Source of the DNA: VGWB01 sp964480945 | GTDB taxonomy: Bacteria > Bacteroidota > Ignavibacteria > UBA10030 | Length of the DNA: 64,000 bases | Reading direction: 5' to 3' | Assembly (NCBI GenBank): GCA_964480945.1 | Contig: CAYZRX010000003.1 | Coordinates: 1-64,000, forward strand | Part shown: in pieces, positions 36,964 to 46,233 of the stretch | Position numbering within the stretch: position 1 is the stretch's first letter | Layout: the number at the start of each line of letters is the position of its first letter | The notes under the pieces: model-generated | Told to the model about the DNA's origin: nothing | What the model saw: the letters and a program-made list of their open reading frames with translations, nothing else | Database searches by the model: none | Position numbers and translations under genes: made by a program

Positions 36964-38001
36964 CTACTTCTTTACGCTCCGAACCTCCTGAGCCACCTCT
37001 CGAATGGCGATCAAGTTGGCCAGGGGTGTTCCGTACGGCACCACGCCGGTGCCAAGAATGAATCCCGGATAACCCTTCGACTCCTTGACCATCTTGAGCG
37101 CACGTCGGAGCAGCTCCTTCACAGTCAGCTCTAGAAAGTCGGACGTGTCCAGGTTCCGGCGAAACGCCCGACGAGCCTTCGAGCACTTCACTAGAAATTG
37201 TCCGATGTCCGCTTTGGCGTCGCAGAGAATGTTGTTTGCACCCGTCTCGAGATATGCGTCGAGCATCAGAGTCGTGTTGCCTCCAATAATGAGCGGAACA
37301 TGCTGAACGCCCAATTGCTTGAAGTATTTGATGATCCCCTGCGTCGGCCCGAGAACAAAGTCTCGGTACATTGCGGGCGACAGCAACTCCGGCGACGCCT
37401 GCGAATCGAAGATGATGACCCCGCATCCTGCCTCTCTGAAGGCGCTGCCGTACCTCTTGATGACTTCTGCTGAAAAGGCAATCAGGTCCTTCACAAGTCC
37501 GGGATGGGTGACCGTGAGCATCAACAGGTGTTCCGACCCAACGAGACTGGACGCCATCGAAAAAGGACCCGAGACGGCGCCCCGAATCGGAACGTCGCGG
37601 CCGAGCACCTTCACCACACGTCGCGCAACTTCGAGATTCAACGGCATCCTGCCATCTTTTTTGGGATCCGGCATCTTCAAGGAAGCGACATCGTCCGCTC
37701 CCTGGAAGATTGTTCCTTCCGGGCCGATGGCTGGCGTGGAAATGTCATTTCCCGGGTAGTACGTCACCTTGCATCCTACCGCCTCCGCTTCCACGTTGTA
37801 CACATCGATCCCCACGGTCAGCGCGTCGGGTTGGACCCGCTCGTACTCTGCGAGCACTGCTGTCGTGAACAGATTGATGTCACGGCAGACCTTCGAGGGC
37901 GTCTCACCGACAAACCACGCCTTGTGTTCATAGATCGCCGGCAGAAAAGGGACCCTGTCCGACGGCTCCAAATTGAGAGCCTTCTCTAGTCGAGTGTTCA
38001 T
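36964..38001 (-). CDS. UroD-family (MtaA/CmuA-like) methyltransferase
   Basis: A 345-aa TIM-barrel protein of the uroporphyrinogen-decarboxylase superfamily. Methyltransferase function rather than haem synthesis is inferred from the adjacent corrinoid gene. The start at 38001 has GGAG 8 bp upstream and gives the usual N-terminus (MNTRLEKALNLEPSDRVPFLP). The C-terminal GTGVVPYGTPLANL segment is typical of the group. By hand alignment the zinc ligands of MtaA/MtbA (HxC plus a later Cys) are missing: the HxCGN position reads IIGGN, and no Cys appears at the third site. It may therefore be a substrate-demethylating rather than a thiol-activating enzyme. Confidence 0.85.
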   Translation of the reverse strand: MNTRLEKALNLEPSDRVPFLPAIYEHKAWFVGETPSKVCRDINLFTTAVLAEYERVQPDALTVGIDVYNVEAEAVGCKVTYYPGNDISTPAIGPEGTIFQGADDVASLKMPDPKKDGRMPLNLEVARRVVKVLGRDVPIRGAVSGPFSMASSLVGSEHLLMLTVTHPGLVKDLIAFSAEVIKRYGSAFREAGCGVIIFDSQASPELLSPAMYRDFVLGPTQGIIKYFKQLGVQHVPLIIGGNTTLMLDAYLETGANNILCDAKADIGQFLVKCSKARRAFRRNLDTSDFLELTVKELLRRALKMVKESKGYPGFILGTGVVPYGTPLANLIAIREVAQEVRSVKK

Positions 38002-38091
38002 TCCATCTTCTCCATTGCCCTGGTGATCACTCCCCTCTGGCGGCCGTAACCTTCTCATTCCGGAAGAAAGAGATTGCGGAGCGCCGTCATT

Positions 38092-39018
38092 TCATCCCTC
38101 CGCTCTCAAGCCACCTTGATCGAGGGCCGCACAGAGGGAAGCAACGTCCCCAATTCTCTCGCCGAGGGCCGCTGGAACGATCCTGCATGCTTCGACCGCC
38201 TGGGGGAGCGCTTCCTCGCGAAACACCCTCTCTGCCGTTGGGAGAAAAGTGTCGCCGATCCGCATGCCTATGCCGCCGAGAATAATCCGCTCCGGATTCA
38301 AGAGATCGGCAAGCATCGCAAAGCCACGTCCCAGATAAGCTCCTGCCCGTTCGAATACCTGACGAGCTTCTTCAGAACCCTCTTTCCAGGCAGCGTAGAC
38401 CTCGATGACCGTCGCTGATTCATTCCACACCGCGGGGAACATCGCCCGGGCGAGCTTCGCCATGCCTGTTCCACTTCCGAACCCTTCAAGGGACCCTTTT
38501 TTGCCGAAAGACAGCGGACCATCCTCTGCAACTCGAATGTGTCCAACCTCCCCAGCAGTGTCCGTGGTGCCCCGGTAGAGTTTTCCGTTCAGGATCAGAC
38601 CCGCGCCGAAGCCGGTCCCCATCGTGAGGAAAATGATGTTGCGAAACCCTCTCCCTGCACCGAAGAAGAATTCCGCAAGGGCGCCGGCATTTCCGTCGTG
38701 TTCGACAAACACGGGGAGGGAAAACCTGTCTCCTAGCAGTTGTTTCAGTGGGATATCGTTCCACCACGGCAGGTTGGGTGGCGACTTGATCACACCCTTG
38801 AGAGCATCCAGGGGGCCGCCGATCGAGACGCTGATCGCCTCGATCCTATCCGCTGAATGCTGCATTCCTTCCTGCGCCGCCTGCACAAGATCGTCAAAAA
38901 CCGGTCGGAAACCTCGCTCGGGCGCAGTGGCAAACTGCGTCCGCCAGCGAATCTCTCCCTGTGCAGTTCCCAAAACGACCGCACTCTTCGTTCCACCAAT
39001 ATCCAAACCGAGTATCAT
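38092..39018 (-). CDS. ROK-family sugar kinase lacking the zinc motif
   Basis: A predicted cytosolic hexose kinase of 308 aa. ILGLDIGGTKSAVVLG is the ATP phosphate-1 loop, VEHDGNAGALAE holds the catalytic Asp, and GTGFGAGLILNGKLYRG the phosphate-2 region. The ROK zinc signature (GH...CxCGxxGCxE) keeps its His in GEVGHIRV, but all three Cys are replaced (PLSFGKKGSLEGF). There is no N-terminal helix-turn-helix, so it is an enzyme rather than a regulator. Substrate may be glucose-like or an N-acetyl sugar; unresolved. Confidence 0.9.
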   Translation of the reverse strand: MILGLDIGGTKSAVVLGTAQGEIRWRTQFATAPERGFRPVFDDLVQAAQEGMQHSADRIEAISVSIGGPLDALKGVIKSPPNLPWWNDIPLKQLLGDRFSLPVFVEHDGNAGALAEFFFGAGRGFRNIIFLTMGTGFGAGLILNGKLYRGTTDTAGEVGHIRVAEDGPLSFGKKGSLEGFGSGTGMAKLARAMFPAVWNESATVIEVYAAWKEGSEEARQVFERAGAYLGRGFAMLADLLNPERIILGGIGMRIGDTFLPTAERVFREEALPQAVEACRIVPAALGERIGDVASLCAALDQGGLRAEG

Positions 39019-39099
39019 TTGGTCAAGAGCCTCGTTTGCTGTCTCGCTCCGGGCTTCAGCAAGTCGTGCAGGGAGTTCATGGCTGCAATGGTCCAGCCT

Positions 39100-40923
39100 C
39101 TACTGAGTGATCTTTACAGATTTGAAGTCGAGAATCCTTCGCTCGTTCTTGTAGGTGATCGTGAGCTTTTCACTGCCGACCTCCGCGTGCAGGTACGGCC
39201 CGTCGAAGAGCTTGGTCTCCGAGAGGTCGATCGTTCTGCCGTTCAGCGTTCGGTTCTCCGGAAATGTGAAGGCCATCGTATCACCTCCAAGCGTTCTGTA
39301 CTGCACCGAAACATTTCCGGGCTTCAGCGACGATTGCGGAATGTGAGTGCGAAGCTGAGCGCAAAATTGATCAAATGAGCCGACCTCGTCTTTCGAGCGC
39401 ACCTCGACCACATATCCGTTCTGCAACTGATGGCTTCGCAAACGCCAGCAGCCTGTTTCCTTAATACGCTCATTATCCAACTGACTGCCAACGCTTGGAG
39501 GGCGTCCACGCTCGCCGGGTTCTTCCTTCCATTCATATTCCTGTAAGGGATACCACCCGACGTAAGTCTCCCCGGCCTTGCAGAGTATCCAACCCGACGG
39601 ATCGACGATCCGCTCCTGAAGATTGCGGGGAAAGAACCCATCGATATGCTCGGTCGTTGTGCCAGGCGCGATGTCGTACAAGACAATGAGCGTATTTTTG
39701 TACTGGAACGTGCGTTCATACGGTGAGCTGCTCGTCCACTTGTCGGGATTGTTATAGGTCCCCTTCGATGCAACGACGTCGGCAATCAGCGTTTTGACCT
39801 CCTCGGGGAAGAACATCCCAAGCTCCAGTCCCGACCAGTACGGATGCAGGCCGAAAATCGTCGTGTACGGCCGGCCGTAGGTGTAACGGACGCCCCAGGT
39901 GTGCTGCTGGATTGGCTGAAGGATTCCTCCTTGGAGGGAGCCGAGGCCATAGTCCTTCGTGATGTACGAATACTTGTAGACTGGCGGGTTCATCTCTTTC
40001 CCGTAACGGATGACGTTCCGGACACGTTTATGTTCTTTCTCAACGTAGCTCATGCTCCGATCCACCGCTATCCGGTAGATGATGTCCGGAAGCCGATAGT
40101 CCGAGAGGGCCGGCAGAACGGCCCACCCGGAGTTCGTGGGCTTGCCAGTCCCGAAGTAAAGATAAGCGAACGCCGACGCGCCTGACAGCAGCGGCTCATA
40201 GACAGCAGGTTGATAGATGCGGCTGAAGCCGCCGATGTATTGTCCATCAAGGTGCTCAGCGGCAAAATCGGCAAAGAGATAGTCCGCCATCATCTGCCCC
40301 CGGAGCTTCATATCAGGATCTTGCGCATACTGCGAGATCAGGATCATCGGTATGACATACTCCGGGAAGTAGTCCGGGGAATCGAATTCCCCTTGCCCGA
40401 TGGTCGTCGTAATCTTCATCCAGTGGATCAGGTATCCTTTTGCATCCTGGAGGTTCTCGTGGGAGCTCTTCCCGTTGTACCACTCCGAGGCCGGCAGGTT
40501 CGGCCACTGCTCGGCTGCAAGAAAGAGAGCCGAGTAGTACATACACCAATGGTTCTCCGTATCGCCACGGTACGGCGCGTACGTCTTCCACGCGTGTCGA
40601 ACAGTTGCAGCCGTCGCGGGAGACATTTTATCCTTGCCATGAAGGTAGGCACCGATGACCGGGATCATCCAGAACATATCCCCGCGTGGCGCCTCCAACA
40701 GAGCGATGAACATGCTGTCCGCTTGAGCGATGTCATGTCTATAGGCATAGCGCACGGCAATCTGAGCGTAACCGGGTGCCTGCATCGTGTCATAGATCGA
40801 GGTAACGAAGCTTGCGCGTCTCTCGAATTCCCTTAGGTAGGTCTCGCGGTTCACCGCCTGCGCCCGAGCAGTGCTCGTAGCGAGACCGAGCATAAGGAAG
40901 AGGTAACCGAAGTACCGTTTCAT
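39100..40923 (-). CDS. exported (alpha/alpha) toroid protein, possible polysaccharide-degrading enzyme
   Basis: A 607-aa secreted protein; the ATG at 40923 is favoured over a GTG one codon upstream. It has a signal peptide (MKRYFGYLFLMLGLATSTARAQ), then a helical-repeat region to about residue 420 rich in paired aromatic-containing helices. GDTENHWCMYYSA and GEFDSPDYFPEYV recall heparinase-II/III and related polysaccharide-lyase toroids. The C-terminal 180 residues are beta-rich. I cannot place it in a named family. It lies 12 bp after an exported Asp-box gene and probably acts with it in the periplasm. Confidence 0.65.
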   Translation of the reverse strand: MKRYFGYLFLMLGLATSTARAQAVNRETYLREFERRASFVTSIYDTMQAPGYAQIAVRYAYRHDIAQADSMFIALLEAPRGDMFWMIPVIGAYLHGKDKMSPATAATVRHAWKTYAPYRGDTENHWCMYYSALFLAAEQWPNLPASEWYNGKSSHENLQDAKGYLIHWMKITTTIGQGEFDSPDYFPEYVIPMILISQYAQDPDMKLRGQMMADYLFADFAAEHLDGQYIGGFSRIYQPAVYEPLLSGASAFAYLYFGTGKPTNSGWAVLPALSDYRLPDIIYRIAVDRSMSYVEKEHKRVRNVIRYGKEMNPPVYKYSYITKDYGLGSLQGGILQPIQQHTWGVRYTYGRPYTTIFGLHPYWSGLELGMFFPEEVKTLIADVVASKGTYNNPDKWTSSSPYERTFQYKNTLIVLYDIAPGTTTEHIDGFFPRNLQERIVDPSGWILCKAGETYVGWYPLQEYEWKEEPGERGRPPSVGSQLDNERIKETGCWRLRSHQLQNGYVVEVRSKDEVGSFDQFCAQLRTHIPQSSLKPGNVSVQYRTLGGDTMAFTFPENRTLNGRTIDLSETKLFDGPYLHAEVGSEKLTITYKNERRILDFKSVKITQ

Positions 40924-40935
40924 CACAAACTCTCT

Positions 40936-41943
40936 TCAGAACGGTTGAACAATGATCCTCCAAACCTGCGAGCCGCTCAGGCCGGCGTGATGCCACGTCG
41001 CACCACCATCATCCGACCGATAGATGCCACCCCACATGGTCCCCGCATACACGCGGTTGCTGTTCGTTGGATCGACCGCAATGGAGTGCACGTTCAACGT
41101 CGTGAGCCCTTCGTTCACGCGTCGCCAGCTTTCCCCTCCGTCGATCGACTTGTAGACTCCCGTGACATAGCCTCCGGCATACATCGTCTGCGGGTTGTTC
41201 GGGTCAAATGTGATGGTGTAGAAGGTCGATTGATCGAGTCCCGCTTCACACTTTTCCCAGTACTTGCCTCCGTTCCGCGTCCTGTAGATACCGAAGTCGT
41301 CCGTGCCGGCAAAAAGGATGCTTGCGTCCTTCGGGTGCTGGGCAACGATTCGAACACCTCCGGCGCTCAGGCCGGTGCGCTTCCACATGTCAGCGCCGTC
41401 ATCGCTTCGGTAAACCCCATCTTCTGTTGAGCAATAGAGGATCTTCGAATTTGCATGGTCAATAACGATCGATGAAGTGAATTTCGCCTTCAAGCCGCGG
41501 CTCTTTTCCTCCCAACCGGCGCCACCATCCGTCGTTCGGTACACTCCGTACGGCGTTGCGCAGAAGATGATTGCGGGGTCTTTTGGATCGATCGTCACCC
41601 ACAGCGCTTCCGTGATCTGCCACCCCGTGGTGATCTTCCAACTCTTCCCGCCATCCGTCGTCCTATGAATGCCGTTGCCGGAGGCGATGCAGATCACCTG
41701 ACCGCGGGATGGAGTAAAGACGGCGACGCCGAACGCTCGAATGTTATTTGCACCGGTATGTTCCCACGTTGTGTCGTCCGAGAAGTGTTGATAGAAGAGA
41801 CCCGTCTCCGCATTCGCTCCGCCGACGACGAAAACCTTGGTGGAAACGACGGAAGCGTAGACGGTCGAGTGCTGAGCCAGCGCTTCGGTCGTACCAAGCC
41901 TACAACTGAGAACCAGAACGAGCAAGAGGAGAGTTGCTTTCAT
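40936..41943 (-). CDS. secreted Asp-box (VPS10/BNR-like) propeller protein
   Basis: A 335-aa exported protein with a clear signal peptide (MKATLLLLVLVLSCRLG, cleaved near EALAQ). It carries at least six Asp-box repeats such as TTDGGKSWK, TTDGGAGWE, SDDGADMWK, TRNGGKYWE, SIDGGESWR and SDDGGATWH, consistent with one complete beta-propeller. No catalytic residues of a sialidase are evident. A binding or enzyme-scaffold role in the periplasm is likely. It is co-directional and tightly spaced with the toroid protein (12 bp) and a Gfo/Idh gene (19 bp). Confidence 0.85.
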   Translation of the reverse strand: MKATLLLLVLVLSCRLGTTEALAQHSTVYASVVSTKVFVVGGANAETGLFYQHFSDDTTWEHTGANNIRAFGVAVFTPSRGQVICIASGNGIHRTTDGGKSWKITTGWQITEALWVTIDPKDPAIIFCATPYGVYRTTDGGAGWEEKSRGLKAKFTSSIVIDHANSKILYCSTEDGVYRSDDGADMWKRTGLSAGGVRIVAQHPKDASILFAGTDDFGIYRTRNGGKYWEKCEAGLDQSTFYTITFDPNNPQTMYAGGYVTGVYKSIDGGESWRRVNEGLTTLNVHSIAVDPTNSNRVYAGTMWGGIYRSDDGGATWHHAGLSGSQVWRIIVQPF

Positions 41944-41962
41944 GTGGCCTGTTGGTATCTAT

Positions 41963-42964
41963 CTACTCCAGAACAGATCTCAAGTCGACGACAGAATGCG
42001 TCTCAACCGATCGTGCCATTGCCTCAACGACAGCGAGTGCCAGGAGGCCCTCTTCACCGCCGGTTTCGGGCTTCGATCCCTTCAGCACACACTCGCCGAA
42101 CTCTCGCATTTGAAGAATGTAACTCTCTGCCCCCTCTCTGCCGAAGTCCTCCTCCTGAACCTCCTTGTATTCACCCCCCTCGAGGAGCTCAAGTCGCAAT
42201 TTCAGGGGATAGCAGTGAATGGTCCCTTGCGTCCCGTAGATCCGGAGGAAATATGCATCGGCCGAAACATACGAGGATGTGAGAGCGACAGGAATCCCTG
42301 AGGCGAGCTGGACTATCGCTGCCGCCGAGTCGAGAACGTTGTTCGGCATGGCGGCGTTCATCGCGAAGCAACTTACCCTCTCAACCGGACCGAGCAGATA
42401 CTGAACTGTATCGACAAAATGGATGCCCAGTTGCATCATCGGCAGCAGTCCGCACGTCCTGGGGTCAGCCTTCCATGCCGGCAATCCGGGTTGGAGACCG
42501 GCTGGCCGGGAGAGGTTTGCTTCCGCCGCCACAACTCTGCCGATCCGACCTTCGTCGAGCAAGGCCTTTGCGCGACGAAAGACCTGTCGGCGGCGAGTGT
42601 TATGACCGACCATGAGCGTCAATCCGGTCCCTTTTGCCAGATCGATTATTCTTCTGGCATCCGCAACCGCGGCTGCCATCGGCTTCTCGACGAAGACGTG
42701 CTTGTGTGCGGCAAATGCTTTCCGAGCCTGCTCAAAATGAAGGTGATTCGGCGTCGCGAGAACCACGGCGGCAACGGTTGGGTCCTCCAATATTTCCTCG
42801 AAGTTTGCCGCTGCCCGGGCGCCAAACTCTCTCGCAGCCGCCTGGTTCGCATCGGCATTGACATCGAAACAGGAAACCAGCTGGAGATTCCCCGCGTCCC
42901 GTACGGCATTCAGAATCGTCCGACCATGGCCGGCAATCCCGGCTTGTGCTATCCGCACGTTCAT
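41963..42964 (-). CDS. Gfo/Idh/MocA family oxidoreductase
   Basis: A 333-aa NAD(P)-dependent dehydrogenase. The Rossmann start RIAQAGIAGHGRTI is close to the GxGxxG loop, VLATPNHLH is the typical third strand, and VFVEKPMA carries the catalytic-site EKP. QLGIHFVDTVQYLLG supplies the His of the conserved GxHxxD region. It overlaps the DUF4432 gene by 4 bp (ATGA). It probably oxidises a sugar or sugar-like ring hydroxyl; the partner DUF4432 enzyme would supply the right anomer. Confidence 0.92.
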   Translation of the reverse strand: MNVRIAQAGIAGHGRTILNAVRDAGNLQLVSCFDVNADANQAAAREFGARAAANFEEILEDPTVAAVVLATPNHLHFEQARKAFAAHKHVFVEKPMAAAVADARRIIDLAKGTGLTLMVGHNTRRRQVFRRAKALLDEGRIGRVVAAEANLSRPAGLQPGLPAWKADPRTCGLLPMMQLGIHFVDTVQYLLGPVERVSCFAMNAAMPNNVLDSAAAIVQLASGIPVALTSSYVSADAYFLRIYGTQGTIHCYPLKLRLELLEGGEYKEVQEEDFGREGAESYILQMREFGECVLKGSKPETGGEEGLLALAVVEAMARSVETHSVVDLRSVLE

Positions 42965-44031
42965 TGCAGGTTGCTTTCTTGTGCGAACTGGTCGGTCGCC
43001 TCGTTTCCTTCAAGCACCCCAATTTGCAGGTAGAACTGACGCTCCTCGCCGGGTTCCAGAAACTGAAGTGTCCCCCTCTCCCGCTCGTTCGCGCGTCCTT
43101 GAACCCAGCAGTTGGCCGGTTCCAAGCCCAACACGTACGTCCCTTCCCCCATCATCTTCCATTCGATGAATCGCGGCAATTCCTTCTGGCGGTACCGCAC
43201 AAACAGCCCAAGGCCGAGTCTCCTGTTCACGAGGAGTGCAGAGGCGAAGCCGACCTTGTTCGCACGAAGATCGTGGAAGAAGACCTGCTCTTTGTACTCC
43301 GGAGTCGGTGATGCCATTTTGGTCGAGGCGTCCACCCCCTTCGCGGCCTCCGGGTCTCGAGCCATCGTCAGGCTCGCATTCAGCAGCAGCTCGGCCGCGT
43401 CATCGAGCAGAGGCCAGCCGAGGTTGATGTGGTACAACATCATCAACGGCGAGCGTCGAAATCCTTCATTCGTTACGGTGTCGAGAAGGGTGACGGTCGA
43501 TTCCCCCAGTTCTGTTTCAATCGTCCGGCGGAGGAGGAGATTTTCTTTGAAGAGCGAGCTTTCACGCACATCGCCGGTCACCTGGAAGATGCAGCGGTCG
43601 TCGCGCCATTCCGTTTCAGCCCTCACGTTTGTTGCGGGGGTATTGGAGAGCCGCCCGTGGAGCCCGAGCTCTTCGCCCTCGTCGACGCATGGCGCCCCAG
43701 CGTATGTCAAGCCGCAGCCAGTAAGAAGTCCGCCCGGGAAGGATCGGGACCAACCGAGCCCCCGGTCGTCAAAATAGCTCGGATGCACGTCGCCGTTCGG
43801 AGATCGCCAGGCCAGTGGAGTACCACCGTGTTCCGCGATTGAAATATCCATTCCGCGATCAAGCGAGACTTGGAACCGAAGGCCGGAGCCGGTCCTCACA
43901 TCAGCAACACGCACCCCGGCTTCTGCCCCCTGCTTCAGCTCCATCATGCGCACGCCGGCAACCTGAGAAAGATCCCCGACCCGCTTCAGCAGCTCCTTGC
44001 GATTCAAGTTTACTCCGTACAATAAGGCCAT
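42961..44031 (-). CDS. aldose 1-epimerase-like DUF4432 family protein
   Basis: A 356-aa galactose-mutarotase-fold protein of the DUF4432 type. Visible features are LDRGMDISIAEHGGTPLAW near residue 58, FPGGLLTGCGLTYAG, the LGLHGRLSNTPA segment with its His, and LYHINLGWPLL. Family members bind aldoses and are found in sugar-catabolic operons; mutarotation is inferred from fold. The start codon at 44031 lies 9 bp after the upstream glycoside hydrolase gene, and the stop overlaps the Gfo/Idh start. Confidence 0.88.
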   Translation of the reverse strand: MALLYGVNLNRKELLKRVGDLSQVAGVRMMELKQGAEAGVRVADVRTGSGLRFQVSLDRGMDISIAEHGGTPLAWRSPNGDVHPSYFDDRGLGWSRSFPGGLLTGCGLTYAGAPCVDEGEELGLHGRLSNTPATNVRAETEWRDDRCIFQVTGDVRESSLFKENLLLRRTIETELGESTVTLLDTVTNEGFRRSPLMMLYHINLGWPLLDDAAELLLNASLTMARDPEAAKGVDASTKMASPTPEYKEQVFFHDLRANKVGFASALLVNRRLGLGLFVRYRQKELPRFIEWKMMGEGTYVLGLEPANCWVQGRANERERGTLQFLEPGEERQFYLQIGVLEGNEATDQFAQESNLQ

Positions 44032-44040
44032 AGTGTCACG

Positions 44041-46233
44041 TTAGATGTTCATCTCAAGAGAGATATTCTTCTTTGGAAGCGGCAGCGTCACTGAGCCGTC
44101 CGTCATTGATAGTTGTTTGCCATCCAGAACCGCAGACGGTTCTTGTATTGCGCGTTTCAGTCTCAAGCGGACGTCGTGCCCGTGGATCACAACCTTTGCG
44201 TCCACTTCTTTGAGGCCATTGAGCAGTCGTGGACGGATTATGAGATTCTGCGGTGTCGGGCGCACGCCGAGGAGGTGATGGACGAAGAACATGATGATCT
44301 CCGCCCACGTCCAGACCACTATTCCCACCGGTGGCAGCGGCGGAACGGGCCGATCGACATAACACTCCAGCCACGATCCTCCCTTCCCGCCGGTTGGAAC
44401 ATTCAGCATCCAGTCAAGCGCCCGCCAAACCTTTTCATCATCCCCCGCTTCCAAATAGGAACGTGCAACGAACATCGTCGCGAAAGGCCAGGGGCCGGGA
44501 GAATCGGGCTCGGAAGTAACATTGTAGCGCGCATAGCCTCCCGTCGTCCATCGTTGATTCCAGAGGTGCTCCATGGAGTCCAGCGTCCTGAGGGCAAGGG
44601 CGCTCTTCGGATCGACAATATTGAACATCAGGGCGATGACGCTTGCTGTATCCGGATCGCAGTACGACACCTTCTCAACGTTCAGTGGCATCCCTGGCGG
44701 CATGCCTGCTCGATTCGGCGGCTCGAAGGTCTTCTGCGCTTCCCCATTTGCCAGGCGACGCTTGATGAACTTCCCGTCATCCACCAACGAGAATTTGGGA
44801 TGATGGAGGAATGAATCCTTCATTCGACTGCTTGCCTTAGTCCACTTTGCGACCGAGGCCCGCTCGTCCACATGGCGTGCGATATCCGCCGCAGCGCCCA
44901 GACCGATGATGTTCCAGGCCTGGTAGGCATTCTCATATCCTTCTTTGACGCCGAAGGCCGGGTCGCGCTCCCAGAACTCACGCGAATTCTTTACAAGTCC
45001 GACACCAAGATCGAGAAACTCCGGTCTCAGCACGTAGTTCGCCACAGCCTTCACCTTCGGCCAGTATTTCCGAAGGATCGAATCGTCCCCCGTCCAGACC
45101 CAGTGCGTCCACAATGCGTAGAGTAGCGCGCCGTTCTGATCGAGCTCGATCGTCTCCGGGGGCCTGTGTCGACTCGCGTCCACGGCTCGCCCCTCTTCGT
45201 CGACCGAGCGCTCAAGCATGCGGCGGAGCAGCGCCCCCGAGACATCCGGGTGACCGCACAAGATGCTACCGATGGCGACCATGCTCTGATCCCGCACCCA
45301 TTCCATGTTGTATTGCCAGATTCCGCCGTCCATCTTGCCTGTTCGGGCGACGGCCGCACGCAACGCTGTTCTCGAGCAATCGAAAAGATGGTTGAGTCCC
45401 TGATGATCGGCAGAGAATTTGGCGCGCTTCCGCCAGTAACGTTTCGACTCGTCCATCATCGCCCGAAGGCCCTTCTTCAGGAACTTCTCACGCGGCAGAT
45501 TCAGGGTCAGCACGAGCGTGAACGATTTCGTTCCTCTGGCAGGAATCTCTCCGAGCTCGATAGTCATGTGGCGATCACCAACCGTCGCCGCATGGAGCGA
45601 GAAGAGCCGGAGTGTCTCATACCCCAAGGCCATCAATGATATGTTCTTCCGATCGACGCGAAACTCGTCGAAGAACATCAGGTTCGGGTAGAGGAGAGCA
45701 ACAGCTGAAGCAGCGAGGGGAGCCGAGCTGTTGTTCCGGATCGTCACCGTCCGCAGAAGAGCGGAATCGTTGACCGGGCACATGAGCTCCTCCGTGACTG
45801 CGCAGCCGCCAGCTTCCCAATCGATGGTGATCGTTGGGATGTCGTCCGGGTACCTCCAGACCACTGCCGATGTGGCGTACTCCGGCAGATATCCCTTTCC
45901 GTTGACGACAACTGTCACCCGGGAATTCTGCAGCCCGCGCTCCGGATGATAAAGATAAGTGCTCATCTTGCGGCCGAAGTGATCCGAGGACATCAGCAGG
46001 AGGCCGCAGTGGGTTCCCTCTTCCGGCCTCGGCGAAGTTTGAAGGGCGGTGAGAATCTGGCCGTTGCCCAGAAAATAGTACTCGACGCCGGGATTGTTGG
46101 ATTGATAATCCGGATGGATCTTCTGTTCCTGCTGGAGAGAGGCCTCCCCCAGAGACCCAAGGGAGGGGCGAACCGTCGTTGCGATGGCTCCCGCACCGAC
46201 GTATTTCAGGAACTCACGGCGCTCGATGGTCAT
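44041..46233 (-). CDS. exported (alpha/alpha)6 glycoside hydrolase, GH15/GH78-like
   Basis: A 730-aa protein with a Tat-type signal (ERREFLKYVGAGA, twin Arg followed by hydrophobic stretch), so probably exported folded. Residues 40-270 form a beta-sandwich domain. The catalytic toroid of about 380 residues includes NMEWVRDQSMVAIG and ETIELDQNGALLYALW, typical of the WxRDQ...LDQ pattern of glucoamylase/GH63/GH78-like enzymes. The last 80 residues (IIRPRLLNGLKEVDAKV) resemble the C-terminal strand domain of such enzymes. It should release sugars from a glycoside in the periplasm. It overlaps the isomerase gene by 4 bp. Exact GH family and sugar are not decidable here. Confidence 0.8.
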   Translation of the reverse strand: MTIERREFLKYVGAGAIATTVRPSLGSLGEASLQQEQKIHPDYQSNNPGVEYYFLGNGQILTALQTSPRPEEGTHCGLLLMSSDHFGRKMSTYLYHPERGLQNSRVTVVVNGKGYLPEYATSAVVWRYPDDIPTITIDWEAGGCAVTEELMCPVNDSALLRTVTIRNNSSAPLAASAVALLYPNLMFFDEFRVDRKNISLMALGYETLRLFSLHAATVGDRHMTIELGEIPARGTKSFTLVLTLNLPREKFLKKGLRAMMDESKRYWRKRAKFSADHQGLNHLFDCSRTALRAAVARTGKMDGGIWQYNMEWVRDQSMVAIGSILCGHPDVSGALLRRMLERSVDEEGRAVDASRHRPPETIELDQNGALLYALWTHWVWTGDDSILRKYWPKVKAVANYVLRPEFLDLGVGLVKNSREFWERDPAFGVKEGYENAYQAWNIIGLGAAADIARHVDERASVAKWTKASSRMKDSFLHHPKFSLVDDGKFIKRRLANGEAQKTFEPPNRAGMPPGMPLNVEKVSYCDPDTASVIALMFNIVDPKSALALRTLDSMEHLWNQRWTTGGYARYNVTSEPDSPGPWPFATMFVARSYLEAGDDEKVWRALDWMLNVPTGGKGGSWLECYVDRPVPPLPPVGIVVWTWAEIIMFFVHHLLGVRPTPQNLIIRPRLLNGLKEVDAKVVIHGHDVRLRLKRAIQEPSAVLDGKQLSMTDGSVTLPLPKKNISLEMNI

